From Polyangiaceae bacterium (lineage in GTDB: Bacteria > Myxococcota_A > Polyangia > Polyangiales > Polyangiaceae), in NCBI GenBank assembly GCA_029266615.1, contig JAQSWN010000016.1, positions 1-64,000 of the forward strand: DNA of 64,000 bases, read 5' to 3'. Positions 26,702 through 34,975 of the stretch are shown piece by piece (positions within the stretch are counted from its first letter, which is position 1; each line of letters begins with the position of its first letter). The notes under the pieces were generated by a model. The model was not told the DNA's origin and did no database searches. It saw nothing but the letters and a program-made list of their open reading frames with translations. Position numbers and translations under genes: made by a program.

Positions 26702-27149
26702 GATGTCCTTTTGTCGTAGCACGAGGAGGTCACTCAGCCAGCGTAATGCTCGAGAATTTCGGGCTTGGTACCGCTCCCATGCGGCACCGGTTTCAGTATC
26801 GATCCGCGCCAGCGCGGTGGAAAGTGATGGCGTCCTTGAACGAGCCTCGCCGCTTGCACGTTTTCGTCACGCCCGCGCTCGGGGCGGCTCGGGGGAATGC
26901 CCCGCATTGAGCCGCTGAGAGTAAGGGGGCAAGCCCCTAGCCCACGGCCCCGAGTCAGCGCCAACTCTGCAGGTCGAGGTCGCGCGTCTCGCGTCGCGAC
27001 GGCCCAGGGCGCGCTCGGAAGCCGCCGCGTTCGACCGCGCTCGACCTCTCACCTCCGCTCCAACTGTTGGGAGTGGTGATGGGCGGCGGGCGACGCACGC
27101 GGATCGCGCAGGCGGTGTAACCGCTCAAGCTTTCCCGCATAGGGCCGCT
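26702..27149. other. 448-bp intergenic region between divergent DUF1552 and P460-like genes
   Basis: No convincing gene; short frames are Arg/Pro-rich. Promoters for both divergent genes must be here. I see no strong inverted repeat or terminator. Confidence 0.5.
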
Positions 27150-27605
27150 ATGAGCCCCGCTACCGCTCTCGGATGCCTCCTCGCTTGCCTGCTTCTCGTG
27201 GCCGGCTGCGGTGACAATCAGGACGACGCGGGCGCGAGAGCCCTGCTGCAGAAGATCCGGGCGGACGGCTACACGACGTGGGACCGCGCTCCCGGCTACG
27301 AGGAGCGGAGGCCAACCAATGCTCCGCATTCGGAGGCCGTCGACATCTACGTGAACGACCGCGTGGCCGAGGTGCTCGCGCTCGGCGAGCCGACTACGAG
27401 CTGGCCGGTCGGTTCCATCATCGCGAAAGATGGCTTTGACGGCTCCAAGCTCGAGATCATTGCCGTGATGGAGAAGCGGGCCGACGGCTGGTATTGGGCC
27501 GAGTACGACGACGACGGCGACCCAGACTACTCCGGTCGGCCCGAGACCTGCACCGACTGCCACCGGAGCGGCAGCGACTACGTGCTCGCTTTCGGGCTGC
27601 CCTAG
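27150..27605 (+). CDS. Cytochrome P460-like lipoprotein
   Basis: A 151-residue protein with a lipobox signal (LLACLLLVAGCGDN). The mature part follows the cytochrome P460 pattern: GYTTWDRAPGYEERRPTNAPH, IYVNDRVAEVL, WPVGSIIAKDGFDG, VMEKRADGWYWAEYD and a terminal CTDCHRSGSDYVLAF carrying the CxxCH haem c motif. P460 proteins bind a cross-linked haem and can oxidise hydroxylamine. The cross-linking lysine cannot be assigned with certainty here. It is probably exported and membrane-anchored. A second protein of the same type is encoded at 30227, three kilobases away. Converges with the TfoX-like gene. Confidence 0.8.
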   Translation: MSPATALGCLLACLLLVAGCGDNQDDAGARALLQKIRADGYTTWDRAPGYEERRPTNAPHSEAVDIYVNDRVAEVLALGEPTTSWPVGSIIAKDGFDGSKLEIIAVMEKRADGWYWAEYDDDGDPDYSGRPETCTDCHRSGSDYVLAFGLP

Positions 27606-27618
27606 GCGGCAAGGCCGG

Positions 27619-28116
27619 TCACGGCCGCGAGCGAGACGTACGAGGACGTTGACGTTGACCCGGTGGTGCCGTCGCCCGGTTGGTAGCGGGGCGGGCCCCA
27701 AGCTCGAGGCGCTCACCCGCAACGAACGCACGCGCTCGCTCCGCGAACGTGTACCAGCGCGCTGACGGCTCGTTCACCACGAGCCAGCCCTTCATCACGC
27801 GGCCGGGTCCCCTCGCAAGCGGCTCACCGTGGCCCGCTATCGTCGCCGACTCGACTTCCGCGGGCGGGAGCTTCACCGCGAGCGCCCCGCGAACCAACAT
27901 CGCAAAGATCTTCCCGTCGACCTTGAGCGCGTTTCTGCCGAACTTGCCGCGCTTCTCAGCGGGGAGAGTGACGTGCGGCTGGCCTGCGAAGCGGCGCGCG
28001 AGCGCTGCGTACGCCGCCTCCACGCCTGTATCCGAGGGCGCGGCGCCAGGAGGCCCCGGGCGCGGGACCGTCTTTCGCGACCGCGACGGGCCCGGTAGGC
28101 GCAAAGCTTTCGTCAT
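27619..28116 (-). CDS. TfoX/Sxy N-terminal-domain-like protein
   Basis: A 165-residue protein. The first ~35 residues are Pro/Arg rich. Residues about 40-130 resemble the TfoX N-terminal or YjbR-like fold: KFGRNALKVDGKIFAMLVRG, LAVKLPPAEVESATIAGHGE and MKGWLVVNEPSARWYTFAER. The C-terminal 25 residues are Arg/Pro rich. TfoX proteins regulate competence in some bacteria, but this small domain is widespread in proteins of unknown role, often beside SRPBCC or ArsR genes, as here. Start at 28116 is divergent from the ArsR gene, with tandem dyads between them. Confidence 0.6.
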   Translation of the reverse strand: MTKALRLPGPSRSRKTVPRPGPPGAAPSDTGVEAAYAALARRFAGQPHVTLPAEKRGKFGRNALKVDGKIFAMLVRGALAVKLPPAEVESATIAGHGEPLARGPGRVMKGWLVVNEPSARWYTFAERARAFVAGERLELGARPATNRATAPPGQRQRPRTSRSRP

Positions 28117-28195
28117 CACTCGACCAGCTCTCGAGCTGCCAGGGATTGCTGAACCACGGTTCCTCCTTCGTCGCTGACGACTGGTAAGGTGACAT

Positions 28196-28227
28196 ACAAG
28201 CGGACAGTTGTACAAGCGCAGACTTGT
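28196..28227. promoter_or_regulatory. Two tandem 16-bp dyads, probable ArsR operator
   Basis: Two directly adjacent 16-bp units, acaagcggacagttgt (28196-28211) and acaagcgcagacttgt (28212-28227), agree at 13 of 16 positions. Each is a dyad with ACAA/TTGT ends. They lie 32 bp upstream of the ArsR start and 80 bp upstream of the divergent TfoX-like start, where an ArsR autorepressor usually binds. Protein binding is inferred. Confidence 0.6.
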
Positions 28228-28258
28228 GTGTAGCGCCGCGCCGCACTACGGTTCGCAC

Positions 28259-28567
28259 ATGGGCAGTGAAGCCATTCTCAGAGCGCTCGCGGAGCCGCGC
28301 CGGCAAGCCATCCTCCGGCTCGTGCGGGACCGACCGCGCTCGGTCAGCGAGATAGGGGCCCATTTCGACATCAGTCAGCAGGCCGTGTCGCAGCACTTGC
28401 AGGTGCTCGCCGAAGCGGGGTTGGTCGTCGCCCAGCCTTCGGGGCGGCAGCGGCTCTACGTCGTCGATCCGAAGGGGCTCGAGGTTCTGGAGCGTTTTCT
28501 GGCGGAGCTGTGGCCCAAAGGGCTGGACCGCCTCAAGCGGGCGGTGGAGACACGCCGTGGCCGATGA
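28259..28567 (+). CDS. ArsR-family winged-helix repressor
   Basis: A 102-residue protein starting MGSEAILRALAEPRRQAILR, the usual opening for SRPBCC-linked ArsR proteins, with HTH SVSEIGAHFDISQQAVSQHL and wing GLVVAQPSGRQRLYVVD. No metal-binding CxC motif is present, so it is not an arsenic sensor. It overlaps the following SRPBCC gene by 11 nt, a very common pair in which the ArsR protein represses the operon and responds to an unknown ligand, perhaps one bound by the SRPBCC protein. The start at 28259 is set by the family pattern. In-frame codons upstream run through the tandem dyads. Confidence 0.92.
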   Translation: MGSEAILRALAEPRRQAILRLVRDRPRSVSEIGAHFDISQQAVSQHLQVLAEAGLVVAQPSGRQRLYVVDPKGLEVLERFLAELWPKGLDRLKRAVETRRGR

Positions 28568-29009
28568 CGTCTTCGAGGGGTCGGTATTCATCGACGCGCC
28601 GCCGGAAGAGGTCTTCCGGTACTTCACCGAGGCGGAGGCGCTGGCGGCGTGGATGGGGGACCGCGCCGTGGTCGAGCCGCAGCCAGGGGGCCGTTTCATC
28701 GTCCACCTCGAGGACCGCGTGGTGGAGGGCCGCTACGTCGCCGTCGAATTTCCGCGCCGCGTCGTCGTTACGTGGGGGCGCCATGGCTCCGTGCGTCTCC
28801 CTCCCGGTGGCAGCACGCTCGAGGTTTCTTTCTCTAGGGAGAGCGGCGGCACTCGCGTGACCGTGATCCACGATGGGTTGCCCGGCGCAGAGCGCGAGCT
28901 CCACGCTGCAGGTTGGGCGCACTACCTGCAGCGACTCGCCGCCGTCGCAGGGGGCGCGACGGTTGACGCCCACCACGTTCCCCCGCACCTGATTGAAGGC
29001 GCCGACTGA
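28557..29009 (+). CDS. SRPBCC (AHSA1-like) protein
   Basis: A 150-residue protein of the START/Bet v1 SRPBCC fold. Typical features are the opening VFIDAPPEEVFRYFTEAEAL with AWMGDRAVVEPQPGG, and the closing HDGLPGAERELHAAGWAHYL helix (the AHSA1 pattern GW..yL). It begins with GTG at 28557, 11 nt inside the ArsR gene, giving coupled translation. SRPBCC proteins bind hydrophobic ligands in a cavity. The ligand is unknown. Transcription is probably repressed by the ArsR protein. Confidence 0.9.
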   Translation: MADDVFEGSVFIDAPPEEVFRYFTEAEALAAWMGDRAVVEPQPGGRFIVHLEDRVVEGRYVAVEFPRRVVVTWGRHGSVRLPPGGSTLEVSFSRESGGTRVTVIHDGLPGAERELHAAGWAHYLQRLAAVAGGATVDAHHVPPHLIEGAD

Positions 29010-29141
29010 GCCTCCGCTGAGGGCAGCGCCGAGCGCGCAACCTGACCACCCGGAGCGCGTAAGTCGTGGCCGATCCGTCTGGTTCGTGGCCGGAACGACC
29101 CTGGCAGACCGTGGCCGGAACCCTAGGTTTGAGTCACGACC

Positions 29142-30104
29142 ATGACCCAATACCGCCGTCATCTTCCCTCTTCCGAGCTGGGGCCCTGGCTGAGCGACGG
29201 AGGGCTGGAAACGACGCTGATCTTCCAGGAGGGGATCGAGCTTCCCTTCTTCGCCGCCTTCGATCTCCTGAAGAGCGAGGGCGGGCGCGCGCAGCTTGCT
29301 CGCTACTACGAAGGCTACGGTCAGCTCGCACAGGAGCGGCGCCGGGGGTTCATTCTGGAGACGCCCACGTGGCGGGCCAGCTCGGATTGGGGCGACCGAC
29401 TCGGGTACGACGCTTCCGCGCTCGCTGAAGCCAATCGGCAGGCAGTCACGTTGATGCTCGAAGTGCGCGAGCGCTTCGCGACCGCGGAGTCGCCGTTCGT
29501 CATCAGCGGCAACTTGGGCCCACGCGGCGACGGCTACCGCGCGGACCGGCGCATGAACGTCGAGGAGGCGCGCCGCTACCACGCCGGACAGATCGAAACC
29601 TTCGAGCCGACGCAGGTCGACCTCGTGACTGCGGTCACCATGAACTACGTGGACGAGGCCATCGGCGTCGTGCTCGCGGCTCGAGACGCCGCGATGCCAG
29701 TCGTCATCTCCTTCACTACCGAAACGGACGGCATGCTGCCGAGCGGCGAGACATTGGCCGATGCCATCACGCTGACCGACGCTGCTACCGCAGGCCACGC
29801 CGCGTACTTCATGCTCAATTGCGCGCATCCCAACCACTTCGAGGCCGTGCTGCGCGCAGGCGGTGACTGGACGTCACGCCTGCGCGGGGTGCGAGCCAAT
29901 GCGTCCCAGCGCAGCCACGCCGAGCTGGACGAGAGCCCGGAGCTCGACATGGGCGACCCCGCGGCGCTCGCAGCGCAATACGACGCGATCCGCGCGCTGC
30001 TCCCCCAGCTCGCTGTCTACGGCGGCTGCTGTGGCACCGACCTGCGCCATATCCGAGCCATCGCCGAGGTGCTCGAGTCTCCCTCCGGCGGCGCCGGAGT
30101 TTGA
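29142..30104 (+). CDS. Homocysteine S-methyltransferase family protein
   Basis: A 320-residue protein of the MmuM/BHMT type. It opens LSDGGLETTLIFQEGIELP (family DGG.ET.L), and zinc-binding cysteines are visible at C227 (MLNCAHP) and C296/C297 (GGCCGTD). These proteins transfer a methyl group from S-methylmethionine or a similar donor to homocysteine (or selenocysteine) to give methionine. Length is typical. There is no adjacent methionine gene, so donor specificity is unclear. ATG at 29142 is well supported by the protein pattern. Confidence 0.92.
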   Translation: MTQYRRHLPSSELGPWLSDGGLETTLIFQEGIELPFFAAFDLLKSEGGRAQLARYYEGYGQLAQERRRGFILETPTWRASSDWGDRLGYDASALAEANRQAVTLMLEVRERFATAESPFVISGNLGPRGDGYRADRRMNVEEARRYHAGQIETFEPTQVDLVTAVTMNYVDEAIGVVLAARDAAMPVVISFTTETDGMLPSGETLADAITLTDAATAGHAAYFMLNCAHPNHFEAVLRAGGDWTSRLRGVRANASQRSHAELDESPELDMGDPAALAAQYDAIRALLPQLAVYGGCCGTDLRHIRAIAEVLESPSGGAGV

Positions 30105-30226
30105 TGAACGAGGAGCGGGCGGAGATTGGGCGAGAGGAATTCATTTTCCTCGTGGGGGAGCGGTAACCGGTCCATCCGAGGGGCGTACCCGCTGGTACTT
30201 CGCACCACCCTAGCCTCGGGGCCTCG

Positions 30227-30838
30227 ATGAACCTGACCAGAATACTTCCCTTCGCCGCAGCCCTTGCCATCTCGCCTGTCGCGCTCGCCTGTAGCGATGA
30301 AGCGGATGCAGCCGGCGTGACGCCGGACGCGGGAGGAGCCAGCGCGGGGGCGACCGGCGACCCGAGTGGCGCCAGCGGCGCGGGGATGGGAGGAGCGGAC
30401 ACCGAACCGCTGGATCCGCAGGTCCCGCCAAGCAACGCCGCCGAAATGGCGCAGTGGCTCGCGGCTTTCGAGTCGAACGGCTGGGCCGAAGATTGGATTT
30501 GTGAAGACGACTTTACCGAGAAGACGGACGGGGCAGCCGCGATTCACGTCCACGGCGCGAACCGGGTCTGCAATAACCGAGCGCTAGCCGCGGCATCGCT
30601 GAGTGACGACGCGCAGCTTCCCTCCGGAGCGGCAGCACTCAAGTTCGTGGAGCGGGGAATCTACGTTGAAGTCAAGGTCGGCGAGGAGAGCGATGGCGGC
30701 AAAGGGTGGTTCTGGTACGCACCGAACGGCGAAGTGTCGGGCACCGGCCTGGCCTCCTGTACTGGGTGCCATAGCGCTGCTGGCGCCGACGACGATCACC
30801 CGGGCCTCGGTGACTACGTCTACTTTCAGGTGAAGTGA
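30227..30838 (+). CDS. Second cytochrome P460-like exported protein
   Basis: A 203-residue protein with a signal or lipobox (ALAISPVALACSDEA), a Gly/Ala/Ser linker (about 25-55), and a mature domain with IHVHGANRVCNNRALAA, an LPSGAAALKFVERG strand, a VEVKVGEESDGGKGWFWYAP segment and a CxxCH haem motif in LASCTGCHSAAGADD. The layout matches the P460-like protein at 27150, though sequence identity looks low. Probably periplasmic or surface-anchored. A role in redox or in oxidation of nitrogen compounds is possible but not shown by context. Confidence 0.7.
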   Translation: MNLTRILPFAAALAISPVALACSDEADAAGVTPDAGGASAGATGDPSGASGAGMGGADTEPLDPQVPPSNAAEMAQWLAAFESNGWAEDWICEDDFTEKTDGAAAIHVHGANRVCNNRALAAASLSDDAQLPSGAAALKFVERGIYVEVKVGEESDGGKGWFWYAPNGEVSGTGLASCTGCHSAAGADDDHPGLGDYVYFQVK

Positions 30839-30866
30839 CGGGGCACTTTGCGTTCTTATCGAAGTG

Positions 30867-30918
30867 CACTGAACATCTGCCAATAGTTGGACCTACGTTC
30901 AGTGGTTTGTTACTGAAC
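30867..30918. promoter_or_regulatory. Three ACTGAAC boxes upstream of small wHTH gene
   Basis: cactgaac (30867-30874) and its exact reverse complement gttcagtg (30897-30904) form an 8-bp inverted repeat with a 22-bp spacer, and a third copy, actgaac, lies at 30912-30918. They end 4 bp before the start of a small winged-helix gene. This looks like an operator for that protein. Inference only. Confidence 0.4.
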
Positions 30919-30922
30919 ACGC

Positions 30923-31198
30923 ATGCAGATGCCCGTCACCCAAGCCCTGTTGGTCCTCGTTTTCCGCGGAGCCCGCGCCGGCAAGAAGCCGAACCTAACC
31001 GCGTTCTGCCGGCGCTTCGGCCTCAGCGTTTCTCAGCTGCAGCACGCCTTCGACCAGCTCGAGCACGCGGAGTTGCTGAGCTTCTCGGCCCGGGGAGAGA
31101 GCCTCACCCTCAAGGGTCTAGCGGTGGCGGCGAGCCTTTCGCGCGGCGTGAAGGTAACGCAGCGCCCGCTCGCCTCGTGTCGCTCGGCCGCCGCGTAG
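30923..31198 (+). CDS. Small winged-helix DNA-binding protein
   Basis: A 91-residue protein with a helix-turn-helix-like region (NLTAFCRRFGLSVSQLQHAF followed by DQLEHAELLSFSA and a small wing RGESLTLKGLAVAASL). It resembles short MarR- or DeoR-like single-domain regulators but belongs to no family I can name. The ATG at 30923 follows three ACTGAAC boxes and could be self-regulated. A second ATG two codons later is possible. Downstream, the nitrate reductase operon begins after 205 bp, so control of that operon is conceivable. Confidence 0.6.
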   Translation: MQMPVTQALLVLVFRGARAGKKPNLTAFCRRFGLSVSQLQHAFDQLEHAELLSFSARGESLTLKGLAVAASLSRGVKVTQRPLASCRSAAA

Positions 31199-31403
31199 CT
31201 CTCAGTTGCTCGAGCGGTCGGAGCGCAGCACCTGCCGGCCCCGCGACCCCAATTGACCCGATGCACTCGCCATTGTTTCCGGAGCGTGCAGTCAAGCCCT
31301 CCACCGCGACCGAAAATCTATCGAGCATCGATACTTTTCATCGCCGCAACACCGGCGGGATACGGACGAGAAACACGCGCCGCGGGACAACAGAGTCGCC
31401 CGC

Positions 31404-33542
31404 ATGTCCCGCCCCGCGCCGCACTTGGTGCCGGTCCCCTCCGAGACCGTAAAGACGCACTGTCCCTACTGTGCGTTCCAATGCGGAATGGAGGTCACCA
31501 CCATTCGCGGGGCGAGCCCTTCATTGCGCATCGTCGCCAACCCCGACTTCCCGGTCAATCGCGGGCAGATGTGCATCAAGGGCTTTACGTCCGGCGCTCT
31601 GCTCGATCATCCCCAGCGCATTCTGTCGCCGATGCTGCGTCAAGGCGGGCGGCTCGTGCCCACGTCGTGGGACGATGCCCTCGACTTCGTCGCGGAGCGG
31701 CTGCTCACCCTCCAGCGCGCGCACGGCAAACCGAGCGTCGGCGTCTTCGGTAGCGGCGCGCTCACCAACGAAAAGGCTTACCTACTCGGCAAGTTCGCGC
31801 GCGTGGCGCTGGGAACACCGAACATCGACTACAACGGTCGGTACTGCATGTCGTCGGCAGCGGCGGGGCAGAACCGCGCGTTCGGCATCGATCGCGGCCT
31901 GCCATTTCCGGTCTCGGACATCGCGGAGACGCAGACGCTCATGCTCTGGGGCTCCAACTGCGCCGAGACGATGCCGCCCATCATGCAGTGGGTTTACGCG
32001 CAAAAGGAGCGCGGCGGCAGCCTGATCGTCGTCGACCCGCGGCAGACCGATACGGCGCGCAGCGCGACCTTGCACCTACAGCCAACGCCCGGCACGGACC
32101 TGCTGCTCGCCAACGGCTTGCTCGCGATCGCGCTCGAACGAGACCTCGTCGATCACGACTACGTCGCGCGCCGCACCGAGGGATTCGAGGACTTGCGGCG
32201 CCAGCTGCTCGGCATCGACACCACTTACGTCGAGCGGGTCACCGGCGTCTCGCTGGACAAGCAGCAACGGGCGGTGGAGATGCTGGCGCGCGCCGAGAGC
32301 AGCATGCTGCTCTCCGGACGTGGCGCCGAGCAGCAATCCAAGGGCACGGAGACCGTGCTCGCCTTCACGAACCTGATGCTTGCTCTCGGCAAGGTCGGTA
32401 AGCCCGCGAGCGGCTACGGGTGCTTGACCGGTCAAGGTAACGGCCAGGGCGGTCGTGAGCACGGCCAAAAAGCCGATCAATTACCCGGCTATCGCCTCAT
32501 CGAAGATCCGGAGCACCGGGCAGCGATCGCGCGCGTTTGGGGCGTGCCGCCCGAGTCCCTGCCCGGCAAGGGCAAGAGCGCCTACGAGCTCCTGGACTCC
32601 ATGGGCCCGAAGGGCGGCGTGAGGGCGATGCTCATCTTCGGCTCCAACGTCGTCGTGGCGTCGCCGCACGCTAGCAACATCCAGAACAAGCTGGATCAGC
32701 TCGAGCTTCTCGTCGTGTGCGATGCGTTCGAGAACGAGACCGCGCAGAGCGCGCACGTCGTCTTGCCCATCGCGCAGTTCGGCGAGGAAGTGGGGACGCT
32801 GACGAACCTCGAGGGCCGCGTCATTTTGCGTGAGCAGGTGCGCCCAGCCCCCACGGGCGTGAAGACCGACTTGGAAATACTTTACGAGCTCGCGCGGAGG
32901 CTCGGCCACGAAGAGGGCTTTCACTTCGACAGCTCCGAGGCCGTGTTCGACGAGCTGCGGCGCGCCACCGCGGGCGGGAAGGCAGATTACAGCGGCATCA
33001 GCTACGAAAAAATCCGCGCAGAACAGGGCATTTTCTGGCCGTGCCCGGGCGAGGGGCATCCGGGCACGCCGCGCTTGTTCCAGGAGCGCTTCGCGTTCCC
33101 GAGCGGTCGAGCGCGGCTGCACGTCGTACCGCACCGGCCTGCGGCGGAGCTGCCGGACGCCGACTACCCGCTCTTCTTTACGACCGGCCGCTACAAGGAG
33201 CACTACAACTCCGGCGCCCAGACACGCCGTGTGCCGCAGCTGGAGGACGCCAAGCCGGAGCCGCGCGTGCAAGTTCACCCGCGGCTCGCGCAGGAGCTCG
33301 GAGTCGTGGAAGGGCAAGGGCTGCTCGTGGAGAGTCGACGCGGCAGCGTGACGTTTGCGGTAACCGTGAGCCGGGACATTCGTCCTGACACGCTGTTCGC
33401 CCCCTTTCACTGGGGTGGAAAGCAGGCCGCGAACCTCCTGACCGTTCCGGCCCTTGACCCTTACAGCCGCATGCCGGAGTTCAAGGTGTGCGCGGTTCGA
33501 GCGCGGCCGGTCGGCGCAGACGGCCCGAAGAGGCAGAGATGA
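31404..33542 (+). CDS. nasA: Assimilatory nitrate reductase catalytic subunit
   Basis: A 712-residue molybdopterin oxidoreductase. The N-terminal [4Fe-4S] cysteines are C20, C23, C27 and C57 (HCPYCAFQCG...RGQMCIKG). NGRYCMSSAA has C148, the expected molybdenum ligand in Nas/Nap-type enzymes. Later bis-MGD-binding segments include LMLWGSNCAETMPPIMQW, TGQGNGQGGREHGQKADQLP and FFTTGRYKEHYNSGAQTRR. It reduces nitrate to nitrite in the cytoplasm. It lacks the C-terminal [2Fe-2S] domain found on some NasA/NasC proteins, and its job is presumably taken by the next gene, whose start overlaps this stop (ATGA). Formate dehydrogenase is the alternative, but the partner and Cys ligand favour nitrate. Confidence 0.88.
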   Translation: MSRPAPHLVPVPSETVKTHCPYCAFQCGMEVTTIRGASPSLRIVANPDFPVNRGQMCIKGFTSGALLDHPQRILSPMLRQGGRLVPTSWDDALDFVAERLLTLQRAHGKPSVGVFGSGALTNEKAYLLGKFARVALGTPNIDYNGRYCMSSAAAGQNRAFGIDRGLPFPVSDIAETQTLMLWGSNCAETMPPIMQWVYAQKERGGSLIVVDPRQTDTARSATLHLQPTPGTDLLLANGLLAIALERDLVDHDYVARRTEGFEDLRRQLLGIDTTYVERVTGVSLDKQQRAVEMLARAESSMLLSGRGAEQQSKGTETVLAFTNLMLALGKVGKPASGYGCLTGQGNGQGGREHGQKADQLPGYRLIEDPEHRAAIARVWGVPPESLPGKGKSAYELLDSMGPKGGVRAMLIFGSNVVVASPHASNIQNKLDQLELLVVCDAFENETAQSAHVVLPIAQFGEEVGTLTNLEGRVILREQVRPAPTGVKTDLEILYELARRLGHEEGFHFDSSEAVFDELRRATAGGKADYSGISYEKIRAEQGIFWPCPGEGHPGTPRLFQERFAFPSGRARLHVVPHRPAAELPDADYPLFFTTGRYKEHYNSGAQTRRVPQLEDAKPEPRVQVHPRLAQELGVVEGQGLLVESRRGSVTFAVTVSRDIRPDTLFAPFHWGGKQAANLLTVPALDPYSRMPEFKVCAVRARPVGADGPKRQR

Positions 33543-34975
33543 GCAAGAAGAAGCTATTTATCGTGGGTAACGGCATGGGAACGTGCCGGTTGCTCGACGA
33601 GCTCGCGGCGCGGGGGGCGGCTTTTCAATACGAGATAACCGTGTTCGGCGAGGAGCAAGGCGGAGCTTACAACCGCATCATGCTAGGCAAGGTGTTGGCG
33701 GGCGGCTCGCCGGACGACATCGTGACCAAGCCGCTCGAATGGTACGATCGCCACAACGTGCGGCTGATCGATCGCACGCGTGTGGTGAAGCTGGACACGC
33801 TGCGCAAGCAGGTTGAAACCGCGGACGGTCAACTGCGCAGCTATGACGTCGCCGTGCTGGCTACCGGCAGTCAACCCGTGGTGCCCTCGCTCGAGGGCAT
33901 GAACGACGAGAACGGCGAGCTCAAGCCCGGCATCTTCGTGTACCGCACCATCGGCGACTGCATGCGCATCCGGGAACGCGCGCGCTCGGGGGACAGCGCG
34001 ATCGTGGTGGGCGGGGGGCTCTTGGGCCTGGAAGCAGCGAAGGTGCTCGCCGATCGCGGGCTGCACGTGACGGTCGTGCAGCTGAAAAAAACGCTGATGA
34101 ACGCTCAGCTCGACGAGATCGGCGGGGAAATGCTGGAGCGGCAGATCGAGCGCTCCGGCATCTTCGTGCGCACCGGCCGCACCGTCGAAGCCGTTTACGC
34201 CGAAGAGCGCGTGAAGGGCGTGTTCCTGGACGACGGAACGAATCGCCCCGCGGATCTCGTCGTGCTCGCGTGCGGGGTCAGGCCGCGTACGGACGTCGCC
34301 AAAGCCTCCGGCTTGCCGGTGAACCGCGGCATCATCGTCAACGATACGCTCGCGACGGAAGTGCCCAGCGTGTACGCCCTCGGCGAGTGCGCCGAGCACC
34401 AGGGCAAGACGTACGGCATCGTCGCTCCCGTGTGGGAGCAGGCGGCGGTCTTGGCGGACGTGCTTACGGGCCGGAACGCCGCGACCGCGTACCGCGGGTC
34501 GAAGCTGTACACGCGGCTCAAAGTCGCGGGGGTGGAAGTCGCCACGATGGGCATTAGCGAGGCCGAGCGTCCCGAAGACGACGTGCTCCAAATCGTGCAA
34601 GACCGCAAAGACGCCTACCGCAAGCTGATCGTGCGGGATCGCCGGCTGGTGGGGGCGATTCTGGTGGGAGACACCTCGGCCGCCGGTACCCTCGTGCAAT
34701 GCTTCGATCGCGGCGACCTCCTGCCCGAGGATCCGCTCGAGCTTTTGTGTCAAACGACCGCGGCGGCCGACCCGGCGACGCGCATCGTCTGCAATTGCAA
34801 CAAGGTGACGGAGGGCCAAATCTGCGACGCGGTCGCGCAAGGCGCCGACACCATCGAGGCCGTCGGCGTCGCGACCAAGGCATGCACCGGCTGCGGCTCG
34901 TGCAAGACCGAGGTGACCCAGATCATCGCCCGGGCGCCCAAGCGCGGAGCTCTCCCGCTGGTGGCCGCGAGTTGA
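33539..34975 (+). CDS. nasB: FAD/NAD(P)H-dependent nitrate reductase electron-transfer subunit with [2Fe-2S] domain
   Basis: A 478-residue flavoprotein. The FAD site GNGMGT is at residues 10-15, the NAD(P)-binding motif IVVGGGLLGLEAA at about 153-166, and a bacterioferritin-ferredoxin-like [2Fe-2S] domain at 410-470 with C418, C420, C449, C452 and C455. It corresponds to the N-terminal half of NirB or to NasB/NasC-type electron donors. It has no sirohaem domain, so it cannot reduce nitrite by itself. It probably carries electrons from NAD(P)H to the nitrate reductase encoded just upstream (ATGA overlap). Its stop overlaps the MarR start. Confidence 0.88.
   Translation: MSKKKLFIVGNGMGTCRLLDELAARGAAFQYEITVFGEEQGGAYNRIMLGKVLAGGSPDDIVTKPLEWYDRHNVRLIDRTRVVKLDTLRKQVETADGQLRSYDVAVLATGSQPVVPSLEGMNDENGELKPGIFVYRTIGDCMRIRERARSGDSAIVVGGGLLGLEAAKVLADRGLHVTVVQLKKTLMNAQLDEIGGEMLERQIERSGIFVRTGRTVEAVYAEERVKGVFLDDGTNRPADLVVLACGVRPRTDVAKASGLPVNRGIIVNDTLATEVPSVYALGECAEHQGKTYGIVAPVWEQAAVLADVLTGRNAATAYRGSKLYTRLKVAGVEVATMGISEAERPEDDVLQIVQDRKDAYRKLIVRDRRLVGAILVGDTSAAGTLVQCFDRGDLLPEDPLELLCQTTAAADPATRIVCNCNKVTEGQICDAVAQGADTIEAVGVATKACTGCGSCKTEVTQIIARAPKRGALPLVAAS

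Noticed and set aside
31345-31365. Small hairpin with a 6-nt loop upstream of nasA, considered as a NasR/NasT leader element
   Set aside because: Stem is only 5 bp (cgccg/cggcg), the loop caacac lacks the expected ANTAR pattern, and no second hairpin of the pair is seen.
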